DNA of 6,696 nt. Origin: an uncultured Eubacteriales bacterium. GTDB lineage: Bacteria > Bacillota_A > Clostridia > Christensenellales > Aristaeellaceae. How positions within the stretch are numbered: position 1 is the first letter of the stretch; the number at the start of each line of letters is the position of its first letter. The stretch lies in the NCBI GenBank assembly GCA_902795555.1, contig CADBLV010000201.1, positions 1-6,696 on the forward strand, read 5' to 3'. The position numbers and the translations under genes are program-made. Positions 5,584-6,696 of this stretch are shown in pieces. The notes under the pieces were generated by a model, which saw only the letters and a program-made list of their open reading frames with translations, had not been told where the DNA came from and did no database searches.

Positions 5584-6696
5584 CACGGTCCAGCAGATCT
5601 GTTTCGTGGTTGACGGCAAAGATCGAGCGGTTGGCGATGTCCGCCGGGCTGGCAAAGAGGGCTTCATAGTCTTCACGGAAGACGTCGTCCGCTTCCCAGA
5701 TCATCACGTAGTCATAATCCTTCAGCTTTTCCCGCCATTCCTCCGCCGGGATCACGATCGTCCAGATATCCCCGGGGTAGAGAGATTTCGTGTGGTCGGA
5801 AATGCTGAAGCCCACGTTGATTTCCCCGTTGGCGGGGCGGATGCCGTAGCGGAGCGGCCAGAACTCGAAGCCCGTCGATTCCTGTGTGATGATCCAGACG
5901 TGCTTCTCCTCCCCGCCCGTGATTTCGTTCATCTCCCGGACGAAAGAGTCAAGGCGCCCCTGCACATAGTACTGGTCGCTGACGGATTCCCGGCTCAGGT
6001 ATTTCCCCAGGATCGCCGGATTCAGGGTCATGGCCCCGATCAGCACGCAGACGCCGACGCTCGCGATCGTCCGGCCGGGTCTTTCCTGGGTCCAGGCAGC
6101 GAACAGCAGGAAAATCATGACGGTCAGGCAGGTCAGCACGATGCCCATGTAGCGGTCAAAGCTGACCAGCGTTTCGTCTGTGCTCAGCAGGAACATATAG
6201 AGCAGCGGCATACCAAGGCAGTACAGCACAAAGGTCACCAGCGCGCCGACGGCCGCCGCTCTGTGCCGGCTCTTTCCTTCCGGATCCTGCCGGTTCCAGA
6301 GGATCCACGCGACGATCAGCAGGGCAAACAGAATCGCCGCCAGAACCGGGTAGCTCAGCTTGACTTCGATGGGCCCGTGGAATCCGACAACGCCCGTCAG
6401 CAGCCGGTTGACGGTGACCCCGCCGATCTCCGCCGCGTAGCCTGTCGTCTCCTGCCCGGTGATCACCCGGAACAGGGCGCCCAGATCGATGCTCTGCCGG
6501 AATTTCATCGAGGCCGCACGGTTCACCCGGATGCTGATTTCCCAGAGGATTTTGGGCAAAGCCACCGCGGCCGCCGTCAGGGCTGTCAGACCCAGGAATT
6601 TTCGCGCCGTCCCGCGGTTTCGCGGCCGCTCCGAGATCAGAAAGGCCGCCGCCAGCGTGACGGCAAACAGCATGCCCACGTCCTTCACCAGCACCA
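5555..6696 (-). CDS. Multi-span membrane protein with extracytoplasmic C-terminal domain, 5' end missing; GT-C-like candidate
   Basis: The frame is open to the window edge, so the N-terminal part is absent; about 380 residues are visible. Counting the GTG at 6694 as residue 1, hydrophobic segments lie at about 8-20, 36-51, 115-133, 147-170, 182-200 and 208-225. SFDRY at 178-182 precedes a span, a pattern I associate with polytopic membrane glycosyltransferase-like proteins of clostridial surface-polymer loci. Residues ~230-370 form a soluble, probably external, domain (HVWIITQESTG, then KDYDYVMIW at 325-333) like the C-terminal domains of such proteins. Its last eight residues, WITGVESR, are supplied by the 33-base repeat. 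It lies upstream of, and reads in the same direction as, the UbiA-like gene (50-base gap), so the products may act together. I do not recognise a named family; glycosyl transfer is inference from context. Confidence 0.72.
   Translation of the reverse strand, partial: VLVKDVGMLFAVTLAAAFLISERPRNRGTARKFLGLTALTAAAVALPKILWEISIRVNRAASMKFRQSIDLGALFRVITGQETTGYAAEIGGVTVNRLLTGVVGFHGPIEVKLSYPVLAAILFALLIVAWILWNRQDPEGKSRHRAAAVGALVTFVLYCLGMPLLYMFLLSTDETLVSFDRYMGIVLTCLTVMIFLLFAAWTQERPGRTIASVGVCVLIGAMTLNPAILGKYLSRESVSDQYYVQGRLDSFVREMNEITGGEEKHVWIITQESTGFEFWPLRYGIRPANGEINVGFSISDHTKSLYPGDIWTIVIPAEEWREKLKDYDYVMIWEADDVFREDYEALFASPADIANRSIFAVNHETDLLDRVWITGVESR

Noticed and set aside
1..6696. CRISPR array, tRNA, rRNA, transposase or phage genes
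   Set aside because: No regularly spaced repeats, cloverleaf-like segments or recognisable transposase or phage proteins were seen on either strand.

Overview
The window looks like part of a cell-surface glycan or teichoic-acid-like polymer locus from a moderately GC-rich Gram-positive bacterium, most likely a clostridial member of the Bacillota. This is an inference from three things: strong GGAGG-type ribosome binding sites, a TagB/TagF-type CDP-glycerol transferase, and clustered multi-membrane-span proteins of kinds common in clostridial polysaccharide loci. I cannot name a genus. About 97% of the window is coding, and no gap exceeds 300 bases.

Left half, plus strand: the C-terminal half of a CDP-glycerol glycerophosphotransferase-like protein (1-516) is followed after about 30 bases by a large two-part membrane protein (547-3189). 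Its N-terminal third is a YidC/Oxa1/Alb3-type insertase domain. This is joined by a charged repetitive linker to a second membrane block and an extracytoplasmic sulfatase/LtaS-like (alkaline phosphatase superfamily) domain. The groove arginine that is nearly universal in bacterial YidC is asparagine here, so this is unlikely to be the housekeeping insertase. Together the pair suggests a phospho-polyol or other phospho-substituent being put on a surface polymer, with the YidC fold adapted to that pathway.

Right half, minus strand (reading from high to low coordinates): a truncated multi-span membrane protein (6696-5555), a UbiA-family polyprenyl-phosphate phosphoribosyltransferase-like enzyme (5504-4569), and another multi-span membrane protein (4554-3295). 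The last two are tightly coupled (14-base gap), both start at TTG, and both have good ribosome binding sites. A polyprenyl-phosphate pentose donor feeding a GT-C-like membrane glycosyltransferase is a plausible joint role.

The plus and minus operons converge on a hairpin at 3225-3253 that has T-runs on both sides and should terminate both.

The most unusual non-coding-type signal is an exact 33-base direct repeat at 3291-3323 and 5551-5583. It has TGGATCA/TGATCCA inverted ends. Each copy supplies the last eight codons (WITGVESR) and the stop of an otherwise unrelated membrane-protein gene. The two copies bracket the two-gene UbiA unit like a cassette.
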